From Blastocatellia bacterium AA13 (lineage in GTDB: Bacteria > Acidobacteriota > Blastocatellia > UBA7656), in NCBI GenBank assembly GCA_003222245.1, contig QHVH01000015.1, positions 20,033 through 84,032 on the forward strand: a stretch of DNA of 64,000 nucleotides. The letters run 5' to 3'. Below, piece after piece: positions 26,623 to 36,511 of this stretch. The translations under genes and the position numbers were made by a program. Positions within the stretch are counted from its first letter, which is position 1, and each line of letters opens with the position of its first letter. The notes beneath the pieces were generated by a model. The model had not been told where the DNA came from. It did not search any database and saw nothing but the letters and a program-made list of their open reading frames with translations.

Positions 26623-28701
26623 ATGAAGAAGATAGTTCATCTAATCATCCCGTTTCTCTTATTCGCGCATCTCGCGGCGGGCCAGGAGCATAAGGGGCCG
26701 CCCAAAACACGCATGGACAACATAACGGAGACAATTCACGGAATCACAATCACCGATCCTTACCGCTGGCTGGAGGATCAGAACAGCCCGGAAACTCGAG
26801 CATGGATCGAAGCTCAAAACGCACACACCCAGTCGATTCTCGGAACGCTGCCCAATCGGGCCGCAATAAGCAGCCGTCTAACGCAGTTGCTCAAGGTGGA
26901 TTCGATTGGAATACCTTTCGCTCGAGGTGGAAGGTACTTTTATTCCAAACGCCGCGCGGATCAGAATCAACCGGTGTATTACGTGCGGAATGGATTGAAC
27001 GGCAAAGATGAAGTATTGCTCGATCCCAATACGATGAGCGCCGATCAGTCGGTCTCGGTGCGGCTCCTGGACATAACTCCGGACGGCAAGCACGTGGCTT
27101 ACGGCGTTCAACAAGGAGGCGAGGACGAGATCACAGTTTCGATACTCGACGTGGATACGCGCAAGGATCTAGCCGATCACCTTCCCAAAGGCAGACAGGG
27201 CGTTTCACTGAAGCCCGATATGAGCGGCTTCTACTATTCGCGATTCACCAATAATGTCGGGCCTCGCTGCTACTATCACAAGATGGGAACAGCGGCCTCC
27301 AGCGACCGGGAGATCTTCGGCAGCGGCTACGGTCCTACTAATTTCATAGGCGAGAGTGTTACAGACGACGGCAAGTACCTGCTGCTCGTGGTGAGCTACG
27401 GCTCGTCAGGTCAAAAGAGCGAAATGTACGTCAAGGATCTGATCGCGGACGGGCCGATCAAACCAATTGTGAAAGACATTGAAGCCGGATTCTTTGGTCA
27501 GATTGCCGGAGATCAACTCTTTGTTTCAACGAACTGGAAGGCGCCGAACCGGAACATTCTCGCCATCGATCTGAAGAATCCTTCCCAAGAGCATTGGCGC
27601 GAGGTCGTTCCGGAAAGCACGTCGGTCATAAACGGCTTTTCGTTGGCCGGCGGTAAGATCTTTGTCAGCTACCTCGAAAACGTCAGCTCCCGAATAAGAG
27701 TATTCGATCCATCGGGCTCGCATATTCGTGATATCGCCTTTCCGACTCTTGGCAGCGCGAGCGGGATTTTCGGCGACTGGAAGAACGACGAGGCCTTTTA
27801 CAGCTTCAACTCGTTCGGGCAGCCGGCAACGATCTATCGCTATCAGGCGGGCTCCGCCAAACAAGAGATCTGGGCGAGAAACGACGTACCGATCAAGAGC
27901 GACGAACTCGATGTAAAACAGGTGTGGTATCCGTCAAAGGACGGCACGAAGATACCAATGTTCCTTGTCCATAAGAAGGGGATCAAGCTCGACGGCGGTC
28001 ATCCGACGCTCCTCACGGGTTACGGAGGGTTCGACGTCAGCCTGACGCCCGGCTTTTCGGCGCTCGCTGCTTTTTGGGCGGAAAAAGGCGGAGTCTACGC
28101 CGTGACGAATCTGCGTGGAGGAGGCGAGTTCGGCGAAAAGTGGCATAAGGCCGGCATGCTCGAAAAGAAGCAAAACGTGTTCGACGACTTCATCGGTGCA
28201 GCGGAGTGGCTTATCAAAAGCGGCTATACCAAGACCTCGAAGCTCGCAATCTCAGGCGGCTCGAATGGAGGCTTGCTCGTCGGCGCGGCAATGACCCAGC
28301 GGCCCGATCTCTTTCAGGCGGTCGTATGTTCGTATCCGCTCCTTGATATGTTGCGGTATCAGAATTTTCTCGTCGCGAAATTCTGGGTTCCGGAGTACGG
28401 GTCGGCGGAAGATCCAAAACAGTTCGAGTACATCTACAAATATTCTCCATACCACAACGTGAAGAAGGGGACGAAGTACCCCTCCGTTCTTTTCGTCACC
28501 GGCGACTCGGACACTCGCGTGGCTCCGCTGCATGCACGCAAAATGGCTGCGCTCATGCAGGCGTCGACCGGATCGGATCGCCCCATCCTCCTGCATTACG
28601 ATACGAAAGCCGGGCATTCCGGAGGCACTCCGGTTAGCAAACAGATCGAGGATCTAACCGACGAGCTGAGCTTCCTGCTTTGGCAGTTGGATGTGAAGTA
28701 G
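26623..28701 (+). CDS. Secreted prolyl oligopeptidase (family S9A)
   Basis: Serine peptidase that cuts short peptides after proline. Signal peptide at 1-21 (KIVHLIIPFLLFAHLAAG). A seven-bladed beta-propeller spans about 75-420 and limits access to small peptides. The alpha/beta hydrolase catalytic domain follows, with the nucleophile in SGGSNGGLLVGA, the acid in TGDSDTRVAP and His in KAGHSGGTP. The N-terminal helix has the family stretch TDPYRWLEDQ. It follows the M28 gene by 59 bases on the same strand and likely shares its transcript or regulation. The full 692-residue length matches the family. The start ATG has no strong Shine-Dalgarno upstream. Confidence 0.95.
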   Translation: MKKIVHLIIPFLLFAHLAAGQEHKGPPKTRMDNITETIHGITITDPYRWLEDQNSPETRAWIEAQNAHTQSILGTLPNRAAISSRLTQLLKVDSIGIPFARGGRYFYSKRRADQNQPVYYVRNGLNGKDEVLLDPNTMSADQSVSVRLLDITPDGKHVAYGVQQGGEDEITVSILDVDTRKDLADHLPKGRQGVSLKPDMSGFYYSRFTNNVGPRCYYHKMGTAASSDREIFGSGYGPTNFIGESVTDDGKYLLLVVSYGSSGQKSEMYVKDLIADGPIKPIVKDIEAGFFGQIAGDQLFVSTNWKAPNRNILAIDLKNPSQEHWREVVPESTSVINGFSLAGGKIFVSYLENVSSRIRVFDPSGSHIRDIAFPTLGSASGIFGDWKNDEAFYSFNSFGQPATIYRYQAGSAKQEIWARNDVPIKSDELDVKQVWYPSKDGTKIPMFLVHKKGIKLDGGHPTLLTGYGGFDVSLTPGFSALAAFWAEKGGVYAVTNLRGGGEFGEKWHKAGMLEKKQNVFDDFIGAAEWLIKSGYTKTSKLAISGGSNGGLLVGAAMTQRPDLFQAVVCSYPLLDMLRYQNFLVAKFWVPEYGSAEDPKQFEYIYKYSPYHNVKKGTKYPSVLFVTGDSDTRVAPLHARKMAALMQASTGSDRPILLHYDTKAGHSGGTPVSKQIEDLTDELSFLLWQLDVK

Positions 28702-28862
28702 ACGGAAATTCGCAATGTCGCTCAGGCTCATTCATTTGAGCTTTGCCCACGCTGTTCGGAGCGCCGGCGGCCGCCATTCGCCGGAGATGACTTCCGGGCT
28801 CTGACCAGGATCTGAGACGTCGACCTTCGATTAAGGCCTCCCTGAACGAGAGGGTTCTGAAA

Positions 28863-30221
28863 ATGCGAATACACTTGCCGCCGGTTCTCGCGACCGTCCT
28901 TTCCATTTCCATGCTCGGCCTCACGGCGCAAAGCTCCGACTCTCCGAAGCCGGTTCCTTCCATGCGCGAACAGGCTGAGATTCAGCAACAGTGGTTAAAG
29001 CTTCGGCTCGAGCGCGTGCTTCCATCGTTGATGCGGAAGCACGGCGTTCAAATGTGGCTTGTAATCTGTCGTGAGTATAATGAGGACCCGGTATTCTTCT
29101 CGCTGGTTTCACCTACGCTCTTCGCGGCGCGCCGTAGGACAATCTATGTTTTCTACGATCGGGGTCCGGGAAAAGAGGTCGAGAGACTGGCGCTCGGCGG
29201 CGGATCGAACGGAGGACTCTACACCGTATATCGCGATCCCGAGGTTGAAGGCCGGGAGGTATATGGAGAGGGACAGTGGGTCCTTCTCAGAAAATTGATC
29301 GACGAGCGAAAGCCCGGCAAGATAGCCATAAACATTTCGCATACGCACGCTTTTTCAGACGGCCTTTCGTCGGGCGAGCGAGAGAAGCTCGAAACGGTTT
29401 TGGGACCGGAACACCTGAAGCACGTCGTGCGCTCTGAAAATCTCGCTCTGGAATATGTATCGATCCGCGTACCGGAAATGCTTCCAGTCTATCGGCGCAT
29501 GATGGAGACGGTTCACTCTTTGATCAGCCGCGCCTTCTCCAATGAAGTAATCACGCCGGGCCGCACGACGAATGAAGACGTCGTGTGGTGGCTTCGTCAG
29601 CAGGTCAACAACCTAGGACTTGGAACATGGTTTCACCCTTCGGTTCGCGTTCAGAAGGCTGCCAAGACCGGCGTGAGCCTTCTTGCCGAAGACGAACCCA
29701 TGGTTATCGATCGCGGCGATGTGTTGCACGTCGACTTTGGAATTACCGCAATGCGGCTGAACACCGATACTCAGCACATGGGTTATGTTTTGCGAAAAGG
29801 TGAAACCGATGTTCCGCCCGGCATCAAGCGGGCCCTCGCGAACGCGAACAAACTTCAAGATCTGCTGCTCGAGCGAATGAAGCCGGGCCATTCCGGAAAC
29901 GAAGTTCTTGCGGACACGTTAAAGGCGATGAACACCGCCGGCATTAAAGGATCGATCTATACACATCCAATCGGCGATCATGGCCACGGTGCGGGTCCGT
30001 TGATAGGGCTGTGGGATCGACAAGAGGGCGTGCCGGGTCGCGGCGACGTGAATATTCTGCCGAGTACCTGGTTCTCGATAGAGTTATCGGCGACCACGCC
30101 GGTGCCTGAATGGAACGGAAAAGAGCTGTGGGTAGGGCAGGAAGAAGATGCCTCTATTGATGAAAACGGTAGGATTTCGTGGGTGCTAAAGCGGCAGACT
30201 GAATATCATCTGGTCAAGTGA
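28863..30221 (+). CDS. Secreted M24-family metallopeptidase (Xaa-Pro type)
   Basis: Family M24 includes methionine and Xaa-Pro aminopeptidases. The N-terminal 19-22 residues look like a signal peptide (cleavage near LTAQ). A creatinase-like N-terminal domain (about 30-190) precedes the pita-bread domain. There, metal ligands are recognisable: VDFGITAMRLNTDTQ (the two Asp), HGHGAGPLIG (His), SIELSATTPV (Glu) and VGQEEDA (Glu). It is the third exported peptidase in the cluster, 161 bases after the S9A gene. Substrate specificity (Xaa-Pro dipeptide or other) cannot be fixed by eye. GAGAGGG lies about 10 bases before the ATG. Confidence 0.9.
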   Translation: MRIHLPPVLATVLSISMLGLTAQSSDSPKPVPSMREQAEIQQQWLKLRLERVLPSLMRKHGVQMWLVICREYNEDPVFFSLVSPTLFAARRRTIYVFYDRGPGKEVERLALGGGSNGGLYTVYRDPEVEGREVYGEGQWVLLRKLIDERKPGKIAINISHTHAFSDGLSSGEREKLETVLGPEHLKHVVRSENLALEYVSIRVPEMLPVYRRMMETVHSLISRAFSNEVITPGRTTNEDVVWWLRQQVNNLGLGTWFHPSVRVQKAAKTGVSLLAEDEPMVIDRGDVLHVDFGITAMRLNTDTQHMGYVLRKGETDVPPGIKRALANANKLQDLLLERMKPGHSGNEVLADTLKAMNTAGIKGSIYTHPIGDHGHGAGPLIGLWDRQEGVPGRGDVNILPSTWFSIELSATTPVPEWNGKELWVGQEEDASIDENGRISWVLKRQTEYHLVK

Positions 30222-30290
30222 GAGCGTTCCAAGCCTCTGTCCGGCTTTGATTGCAGCCAATGTAAGGGAGCGGTATGAATCGGGAACCGT

Positions 30291-31190
30291 ATGAATAAAG
30301 ACGAACACGAGAACACTGAGTCGGAGGAGATCCACAGGCGACTCCGCGAATCGGACCGAGCGAACCTCACTACGGACCCTCCAACGATGGGTGCGTGGGA
30401 ACGAGTGAAGCTCGCGCGCCATCCTGACAGGCCTTATACGCTCGACTACGTTGATATGATTTTTGAGGGGTTTGAAGAAATTCATGGCGACCGCAGATTC
30501 GCTGACGATCCCGCGGTTGTCACGGGACTGGCGAAATTTCACGGTCAGCCCTGCGTAGTTGCAGGCCATCAAAAAGGCCGCACTACGAAGGAGCGCCAGC
30601 AGCGCAACTTCGGAATGGCCAAGCCCGAAGGATATCGAAAGGCTCTGCGCGTAATGAAAATCGCGGAAAAATTCTCGCGCCCCGTATTTACGTTCATAGA
30701 CACGACGGGAGCCTATCCGGGAATTGATGCCGAAGAACGCGGTCAGGCTGAAGCAATCGCCTACAATCTACGTGAAATGGCGAAGCTGCGCGTTCCTGTG
30801 ATCGTGACTGTGACGGGCGAAGGTGGATCGGGCGGGGCCCTGGCGCTTGGCGTGGGCGATCAGATCCTCATGCTTGAGAACTCTATCTACTCGGTGATCT
30901 CGCCCGAGGGCTGCGCCTCCATACTGTGGCGCGATGCCACGCACGCGCAACAAGCCGCCGAGGCGCTGAAGCTCACCGCGCAAGATCTGTTGCAGTTCGG
31001 CCTAATTGACACAATAGTGCCGGAGCCCGAAGGCGGCGCTCACTCTGATCCGCGTGAAATGGGAGACGTTCTGGGCGCCTACTTGAGCGATGCCCTTGCC
31101 GCCGCCGCGGCTTTAGGCGATAAGGAACGGGTGGAAAGGCGGTACGAGAAGTTTCGAGTGATGGGCGAGTTCGAAGAACTGAGTGAGTGA
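30291..31190 (+). CDS. accA: Acetyl-CoA carboxylase carboxyltransferase subunit alpha
   Basis: AccA pairs with AccD to transfer CO2 from carboxybiotin to acetyl-CoA, the first step in fatty acid synthesis. The sequence shows the AccA-specific start region ([18 protein letters not shown]), [13 protein letters not shown], the QKGRTTKE box, [19 protein letters not shown] and [17 protein letters not shown]. The 299 residues are close to the usual 315. No accD, accB or accC is in the window, so the complex is assembled from scattered genes. The short N-terminal helix is more acidic than usual. It is followed 30 bases later by a HAD phosphatase on the same strand. Confidence 0.96.
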   Translation: MNKDEHENTESEEIHRRLRESDRANLTTDPPTMGAWERVKLARHPDRPYTLDYVDMIFEGFEEIHGDRRFADDPAVVTGLAKFHGQPCVVAGHQKGRTTKERQQRNFGMAKPEGYRKALRVMKIAEKFSRPVFTFIDTTGAYPGIDAEERGQAEAIAYNLREMAKLRVPVIVTVTGEGGSGGALALGVGDQILMLENSIYSVISPEGCASILWRDATHAQQAAEALKLTAQDLLQFGLIDTIVPEPEGGAHSDPREMGDVLGAYLSDALAAAAALGDKERVERRYEKFRVMGEFEELSE

Positions 31191-31220
31191 CCGTACTACC
31201 GGTCGGTTAGCCAGGCGCCG

Positions 31221-31865
31221 ATGGAATTTGACTGCTTCATTTTTGATTTCGACGGCACGATTGCATATACGGACCGAGCTTACCAGGCCGCCTACCGTTA
31301 CGCGATAAAACTGCACACCGGAAAAGACATTGACGACTCCGTGTTCTCAGGTTCCTGGGGGATGAATGTGACTCCCGAGGAAGTTCTACTTCCCCATTGC
31401 GGCGGCGGAGAAATCTCCGCTCTATTGGAAAGCTTCGAGGAGCATTACTATGAGAATCATCATCTGATGCTTTCAACGTATGCGGGCATTACCGAAGTGT
31501 TGACCGAGCTTCGGAATTATCGCGCGCTTGTCGGCATTGTCTCGCTAAAGCCGCGCCGCGCCGGCGAGCGTGAACTTGCGATAACCGGAATAAGCAGCCT
31601 TATTGATGCGAGCGTCTGGGGTGACGACGTTGCCTTACGGAAGCCTCATCCGGACGGCGTTCATAAGCTCATTGCGAGCCTGCGCGCCGATGCTTCACGC
31701 GCGATCGTTATCGGCGACAGCGCCGCGGATATTCTGATGGGTCGAGCCGCGGGTGTAAAAACAGGTGCGGCGTTGTGGAATGGCCGAGAATCGCTTAGAG
31801 AAGTCGATCCGGACTTTGAGTTCCGCACACCTCAGGAAATCATTTCCCTCCTCTCTCAATCGTAA
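31221..31865 (+). CDS. HAD superfamily hydrolase, phosphoglycolate phosphatase-like
   Basis: Soluble phosphatase of the haloacid dehalogenase superfamily. The nucleophile motif is FDFDGTIAYTD (residues 8-18). An alpha-helical cap follows (about 20-90), then the motif II region VGIVSLKPRR, Lys in LRKPHPDG, and motif IV in VIGDSAADILMG. Length 214 fits the subclass with a small helical cap (phosphoglycolate/beta-phosphoglucomutase type). The likely substrate is a sugar phosphate or phosphoglycolate, but it cannot be fixed. The start codon is close to the end of accA, suggesting a two-gene transcript. Confidence 0.88.
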   Translation: MEFDCFIFDFDGTIAYTDRAYQAAYRYAIKLHTGKDIDDSVFSGSWGMNVTPEEVLLPHCGGGEISALLESFEEHYYENHHLMLSTYAGITEVLTELRNYRALVGIVSLKPRRAGERELAITGISSLIDASVWGDDVALRKPHPDGVHKLIASLRADASRAIVIGDSAADILMGRAAGVKTGAALWNGRESLREVDPDFEFRTPQEIISLLSQS

Positions 31866-32468
31866 CAGTCGCCGGCTTTTCGTATGCTACCACTCGTAAA
31901 TATTCAAAGGCTGCAATTGAGCCGCGGAAGTCGCCGACTAATCCCCGGACGCGAGGTGCACGGGCATCTAATGTTGCCCTTTTTTGCTTGAGTGCCGTCC
32001 GCGTGCAACCACTGTTGCACGGGCGAAGCGGCGAAGAGGCCTTTTTAAGCAAATAAACCGGGCTTTTATGGATCAAGGGCTCAATATCGTGAAACGAAAG
32101 TTCAAGCATTCTTTTTGTGATACTGTGTTTTACTTTTGTTCCCACAGTAGTTCTCATGCAAGGTCATTTTCGGTATATTCCAGAGCACTCGGCAACCATG
32201 AGGGAATTTGGATTGTGGCTGTCAATAACCTCCTCTTCTTCTCTGGTTGAGGGACACAACCATTGAAGGGACGCAGAAAAAGGGAAGGATGAAGCTGCCA
32301 GGCAGACTCCTTCCCTCTTTTTTTTTGCTCGATCAGTCTTTCACCTCGTAAGTGTCTATTCATACACTTCGCTTCTTCATTTATCGAAGGCAGCGCTCAG
32401 TACGCGACATTCACGTTCGTAACGTCGCAGTGCGATCACGTAGTTCAATGGTCTGCTGTTCGTCGATC
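31866..32468. other. Gene-poor intergenic region with an orphan terminator
   Basis: No credible protein gene is visible across 600 bases. It contains a hairpin CGTGCAAC-CACT-GTTGCACG (32002-32021), a strong rho-independent terminator (32281-32326) about 415 bases after the HAD gene, and the promoter of tRNA-Ser at its right side. A small RNA ending at the terminator is possible. Confidence 0.45.
32281..32326 (+). terminator. Strong rho-independent terminator, no clear gene upstream
   Basis: AGGGAAGGA (32281-32289) pairs perfectly with TCCTTCCCT (32308-32316), with an inner CTG-CCAGG-CAG, and is followed by nine T. It faces the plus strand. The nearest plus-strand gene ends more than 400 bases upstream. 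Confidence 0.85.
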
Positions 32469-32498
32469 TTGAAACAGGCCGAGTCGGTCACCTATACT
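32469..32498 (+). promoter_or_regulatory. Promoter of tRNA-Ser
   Basis: TTGAAA at 32469-32474, 18-base spacer, TATACT at 32493-32498. Transcription would start near 32505, about 10 bases before the tRNA. Confidence 0.6.
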
Positions 32499-32515
32499 CA
32501 GCGCTTGGCATAAAC

Positions 32516-32600
32516 GGAGGGGTATCCTAATGGTAAGGAAGCGGTCTTGAAAACCGCCGCGCGAAAGCGCTTGCAGGTTCGAGTCCTGTCCCCTCCGCCA
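32516..32600 (+). tRNA. tRNA-Ser (anticodon TGA), CCA encoded
   Basis: The acceptor arm GGAGGGG (32516-32522) pairs with CCCCTCC, followed by discriminator G and encoded CCA (32598-32600). The anticodon loop CTTGAAA (stem GCGGT/ACCGC) gives anticodon TGA. A long variable arm (CGCGCGAAAGCGC type) marks the class II serine tRNA. T arm GCAGG-TTCGAGT-CCTGT. The promoter and the absence of disruptions support function. Confidence 0.93.
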
Positions 32601-32874
32601 ATCACATTTAGAGCTTCGGTTGTTTAGAGATTCGGTTGTTCGGTTACTCTGTAGAGCAAAAGGGTCGTCGAATACATCGCATCGTTGAACACCCGCACCA
32701 GAGCGGTACGGCTACGATTAAATCAAGTAAGATTCCAGTGAAGAGACTTCAAGATCGATAAACGATACGTCGCAAGGTCCCCAATTTATTCTTGTGATAA
32801 TTTTATGATGCAGGGCGGCAACGATACCGTTCCGCATCATTAATGAAAGTCCCCTAGCATCGGCCGAATTTCAC

Positions 32875-34104
32875 TTAGATCACTTCTAGTTTCTTCCCGA
32901 TCTTGGCGAATGCCGTCAGCGCGCGGTCGAGGTGGGCGCGTGTATGGGCTGCCGATATTTGTGCGCGTAGCCTGGCCTCGCCCTTCGGCACCACCGGATA
33001 CCAGAGACCTTTGATGTATACGCCTTCACTCAGGAGTTCCCTGCTCATATCCTGCGCGAGCGCCGCCTCTCCAAGCATGATCGGAACGATTGGATGACGG
33101 CCTTCGATTATCTTGAATCCCAGTCCGACAATTTCTCGGCGAAAGTAGGCAGTGTTCTCGCGAAGTCCGTTCACTATCGACGGATCGTTCTCGATCAGGT
33201 TGATGGCTTCGATTGATCCCATCACCACGGAGGGCGGTACGGTGTTCGAAAAAGTATAAGGACGGGATTTTTGCCTGAGGAATTCAATCAAAGGCTCGCG
33301 TCCGGCAATGAAGCCGCCCGAAGCGCCGCCAAGAGCTTTGCCGAACGTACCTGTTACAACATCTACTTTACCGAAGACACCGAGTTCTTCGATTGTCCCG
33401 CGGCCGGTTTGGCCAAGTGCTCCCGTTGCATGAGATTCATCCACGAAGAGAAGGGCCTTGTGCTCGCGCGCCAGCTCAACGAGCTCGGCCAAAGGGGCCA
33501 GGAGGCCTTCCATCGAGAATACGCCGTCGGTAGCTATGATCCTTATTCGATAGTTCTTGTCACGGTCTTCTTCGAGCATCTGCCGCAAATGATCGACGTC
33601 GCCATTTCGATAGAGCCGGGAGACAGTCTGCTTTGCAATCGCGCGACAGAGCCGAACGCCGTCGATGATACTGGCGTGATTTAGCTGATCGCTGTAGATA
33701 ACGTCCTGATAGTCGACCTGACCAAAGTCATTGGCAATCAGAGCCGAAAAGAAAGCTTCATTAGCCGCGAAGCACGACGAATGAAGTATGGCCGCTTCAC
33801 ACCCGACGAATTTGGCGATCCTACGTTCGAGTTCGAAATGAATTGGCTCTGTTCCGCAGAGAAATCTCACCGAAGCTAGACCGTACCCCCATTCATCCAG
33901 GGCTTTCCGCGCCGCATCCTTGATTTTCGGGTGATTGGCCAGACCAAGATAATTGTTGGAGGCCAGCATTACCACCTCCTGGCCGTTTACGGTAACATCT
34001 CCGCCTTGCTCGCTCTCGAGCGGCACTTCGTATTTAAAAGTCTTGGCCTCTTTAAAATTCTCCAGTTCACGCGAGAGTGTTGAATACAGTTCACTGGGAT
34101 TCAT
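32875..34104 (-). CDS. kbl: Glycine C-acetyltransferase (2-amino-3-ketobutyrate CoA ligase)
   Basis: PLP enzyme that cleaves 2-amino-3-ketobutyrate with CoA to glycine and acetyl-CoA. It belongs to the alpha-oxoamine synthase family. PLP-binding Lys is in [14 protein letters not shown]; the conserved DGVFSMEG and [10 protein letters not shown] (Asp contacting the PLP nitrogen) are present. VPLESEQGG near the start and SNNYLGL fit Kbl better than the BioF or HemA branches. The 409 residues are normal (about 398). No threonine dehydrogenase (tdh) is adjacent, so threonine breakdown is not shown here. An alternative call is a 5-aminolevulinate or BioF paralogue, less likely from the motifs. Confidence 0.88.
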   Translation of the reverse strand: MNPSELYSTLSRELENFKEAKTFKYEVPLESEQGGDVTVNGQEVVMLASNNYLGLANHPKIKDAARKALDEWGYGLASVRFLCGTEPIHFELERRIAKFVGCEAAILHSSCFAANEAFFSALIANDFGQVDYQDVIYSDQLNHASIIDGVRLCRAIAKQTVSRLYRNGDVDHLRQMLEEDRDKNYRIRIIATDGVFSMEGLLAPLAELVELAREHKALLFVDESHATGALGQTGRGTIEELGVFGKVDVVTGTFGKALGGASGGFIAGREPLIEFLRQKSRPYTFSNTVPPSVVMGSIEAINLIENDPSIVNGLRENTAYFRREIVGLGFKIIEGRHPIVPIMLGEAALAQDMSRELLSEGVYIKGLWYPVVPKGEARLRAQISAAHTRAHLDRALTAFAKIGKKLEVI

Positions 34105-34331
34105 CTTGCTCCTCGTCTTCTCGTGATCACATTCCGCTTTAACTTACGCCGAACAGAGCGAATGTTCAACGAAGCGCGTGGTAAGAACTCGAGAGCGTTC
34201 ACTGCATTGAGACCAGCGCCGTCGCATTTTGCAGGCCGTCACATTTGCGCGTGAAAACTCTCGAATGCTACTATCCAGCCGAATTATTCAAGAGCGCTGT
34301 TTCACGCACCTACAGGAGGACGGCTTCTTTA

Positions 34332-35330
34332 ATGAGTCAGAAACGCAGGGCAATGATTTCAGCTCTCGGCCGCTTTGTGCCGCCCAAAGTTGTTACTAAC
34401 GACGATCTCGCCAAAGTCATCGATACCAACAATGAATGGATCTTGGACCGAACCGGCATCTCCGAGCGGCACGTGGTGGAACCCGGGACGCCCACATCCG
34501 AGCTGGCCGCTCAGGCGCTCGGAGATCTCCTACAGAAAAAAGGGATGGAGCCGGACGAAATCGAGCTAATAATTGTCGCGACCGTCACTCCCGACATGTT
34601 CTTTCCGGCGACCGCGTGCATAGTTCAAAACAAAGTTCGAGCAACGCGAGCCTGGGGCTTCGATGTGTCGGCCGCCTGTTCCGGATTTCTTTACGCTCTG
34701 ACCGTAGGTACTCAATTCATTCAGTCCGGCGCACATAGCAAAGTCGTTGTGATCGGCGCCGATGTCATGTCGAGCATTGTTGATTACCAGGACCGCACCA
34801 CCTGTGTGCTATTCGGAGATGGAGCCGGCGCAGTCTTGCTGGAGCCGTCGGATAACGATGCTTTTGGCATACTGGACTTCAAGCATGAAATAGACGGCTC
34901 AGGAGCTCAATTTCTGTACATGCCCGGCGGCGGCAGCCTCAATCCTTCTTCTCACGAGACCGTAGAAAAGAAGATGCATTACGTCCATCAAGACGGCCAA
35001 CCCGTCTTTAAGTATGCGGTAAGAAAAATGGGCGAGGTCAGCCGAGCCATTCTCGAGCGCAACGGCTATTCGGGGGATGATATCGATCTTTTCATTGCGC
35101 ATCAGGCGAACCTGCGAATCATTAATGCCGCGTCGGAGAAATTGGGCCTCCCAGCTTCAAAAGTAGTCAAGAACATCAACAAATTTGGAAATACCACCGC
35201 TGCCACGATACCTCTCGCGATTGGCGACGCAGTCGACGATGGACGATTAAAGAAAGGAAACCTCGTACTATTCGCGGCCGTCGGAGCCGGTTATACGGTG
35301 GGATCGGTGCTTTCGCGTTGGGCCTTCTGA
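34332..35330 (+). CDS. fabH: 3-ketoacyl-ACP synthase III
   Basis: FabH joins acetyl-CoA with malonyl-ACP to start fatty acid synthesis. The ATG at 34332 is chosen over the upstream start at 34245. It follows the AGGAGG at 34314-34319 (12 bases before it) and gives a normal 332-residue protein, while the longer frame adds a non-conserved leader. The catalytic triad is visible: Cys116 in [10 protein letters not shown], His in [10 protein letters not shown] and Asn in [15 protein letters not shown]-terminal [13 protein letters not shown] is complete. accA sits 3 kb upstream but other fab genes do not. A paralogue acting in secondary metabolism cannot be excluded. Confidence 0.93.
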   Translation: MSQKRRAMISALGRFVPPKVVTNDDLAKVIDTNNEWILDRTGISERHVVEPGTPTSELAAQALGDLLQKKGMEPDEIELIIVATVTPDMFFPATACIVQNKVRATRAWGFDVSAACSGFLYALTVGTQFIQSGAHSKVVVIGADVMSSIVDYQDRTTCVLFGDGAGAVLLEPSDNDAFGILDFKHEIDGSGAQFLYMPGGGSLNPSSHETVEKKMHYVHQDGQPVFKYAVRKMGEVSRAILERNGYSGDDIDLFIAHQANLRIINAASEKLGLPASKVVKNINKFGNTTAATIPLAIGDAVDDGRLKKGNLVLFAAVGAGYTVGSVLSRWAF

Positions 35331-35438
35331 ACTAGATTGCCGCGGCTTCGTTCGAGTGCAAAGCGCAATCCGGCATTTTCATCCTCGAAACAACCCCTCT
35401 CTGTTTAAGGAGCGACTAAAGGGCTCGCCTTTGAGCGT

Positions 35439-36482
35439 TCACTTTTTCTGAAGTGGGTGAGAATTCAGTGCTGATATTCGGCCATTTGAGCCGACTGCCC
35501 ACCCGAGGCCTGACCGAGCAATATTAATGCTGTGATAACCTTCTTCGCCGCAGCTCATCCAATTGCGCCCATCATCAATAGAGTAGTCGCATCCTTTTTC
35601 ACCCACGGCGACCAGAGCTTGCGTACCAATCACGTACTCCACGCACGACCTGTAACCCTTCGGCGCGCGGTCGGCAAGCCTCCACGTGATGCCTCCGTCG
35701 GTAGAGCGGGCGGCAGTTCGATCGCCCGAGTCAGGTGTTTTGTAATCGCCGCCGACTATCACTCCATTCAAATGGTCTCTAAATGAGACCGAGAAGATTC
35801 CCGTCGAATCCTGCCCGCTTATCATTGGAGTATTCGAAACAGCCCAGGTCCGGCCGCGGTCGGCCGATCTGAACACTCGAGCAGCCTTCCCTCCGGTCAC
35901 GAACCAAACGTTATTCTTACCTTCAACAGCTATACAGGAGCCGCTTGCCGCAAAGGCCGCCTCACCCGCAATCGCCGGAGGGAGATTCGCCGACGAAACC
36001 TGCTCCCATGCGGCTCCGCCGTTGGCGGTAGTCATTATCAAGAAGCGGCCATTGATCGGATCGCCAAGCGCAATACCGTTTCTCGAATCCCAGAACGCAA
36101 GGGCATCCAGAAAAATTCCTGGTGAACTATTGTTGTATTGAAGCGACCACGTGTGTCCTTCGTCCGTGGTCTTATAGATTCTACCCGCGGTCGCCATCAG
36201 GTACGCTGTATTGGCGTCCACGCCTTCGACGTCCCTGAAATCCAGAGCGGATGCTTCGGGCACAGTTCCGGGCGTCCAGGTTGAGCCTCCGTCAGTCGTC
36301 CTTAGAAATGTTCCGTTGCTTCCGCTCGCCCAGGCAATCGTATCGCTGACAGCGCTGACGCCCCGAAGCTGCGCTTTTGTCCCGCTGCTTTGGATAGTGA
36401 ATTGGATTGGCCCCGCGTTTGAAGCCATGACCACCAGCATTGCCGGTAAAAGGACCCGGCGCAAAATTGTTATCATCATCAT
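35439..36482 (-). CDS. Secreted Ycf48-like/BNR-repeat beta-propeller protein
   Basis: It is exported: the N-terminal MMMITILRRVLLPAMLVVMASNAG is a signal peptide. About six copies of the BNR/Asp-box pattern (RTTDGGSTWTPG, KTTDEGHTW, RSADRGRTWA, RSTDGGITWR, and others) form a beta-propeller of the type found in photosystem II assembly factor Ycf48 and in many acidobacterial secreted proteins. No photosynthesis genes are here, so the Ycf48 name is only structural. It is the last gene of a minus-strand set after PHP and deoC; the 29-base spacing to deoC suggests a common transcript. The role is unknown. Confidence 0.85.
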   Translation of the reverse strand: MMMITILRRVLLPAMLVVMASNAGPIQFTIQSSGTKAQLRGVSAVSDTIAWASGSNGTFLRTTDGGSTWTPGTVPEASALDFRDVEGVDANTAYLMATAGRIYKTTDEGHTWSLQYNNSSPGIFLDALAFWDSRNGIALGDPINGRFLIMTTANGGAAWEQVSSANLPPAIAGEAAFAASGSCIAVEGKNNVWFVTGGKAARVFRSADRGRTWAVSNTPMISGQDSTGIFSVSFRDHLNGVIVGGDYKTPDSGDRTAARSTDGGITWRLADRAPKGYRSCVEYVIGTQALVAVGEKGCDYSIDDGRNWMSCGEEGYHSINIARSGLGWAVGSNGRISALNSHPLQKK

Positions 36483-36511
36483 TCTAGAAGACTCAATGTA
36501 GAAGGACTCGA

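Noticed and set aside
31984..32250. Open frame of 88 residues in the gap before tRNA-Ser
   Set aside because: No ribosome site, odd composition and a hairpin inside it; more consistent with non-coding DNA.
32000..32330. 6S RNA, signal recognition particle RNA or tmRNA before tRNA-Ser
   Set aside because: Conserved cores of these RNAs (GGAAGGAAGCAGC of SRP RNA, the tag frame of tmRNA, the bulged duplex of 6S) were not found.
35439..36482. Photosystem II assembly factor
   Set aside because: Only the beta-propeller repeats match; no photosynthesis genes in the window.
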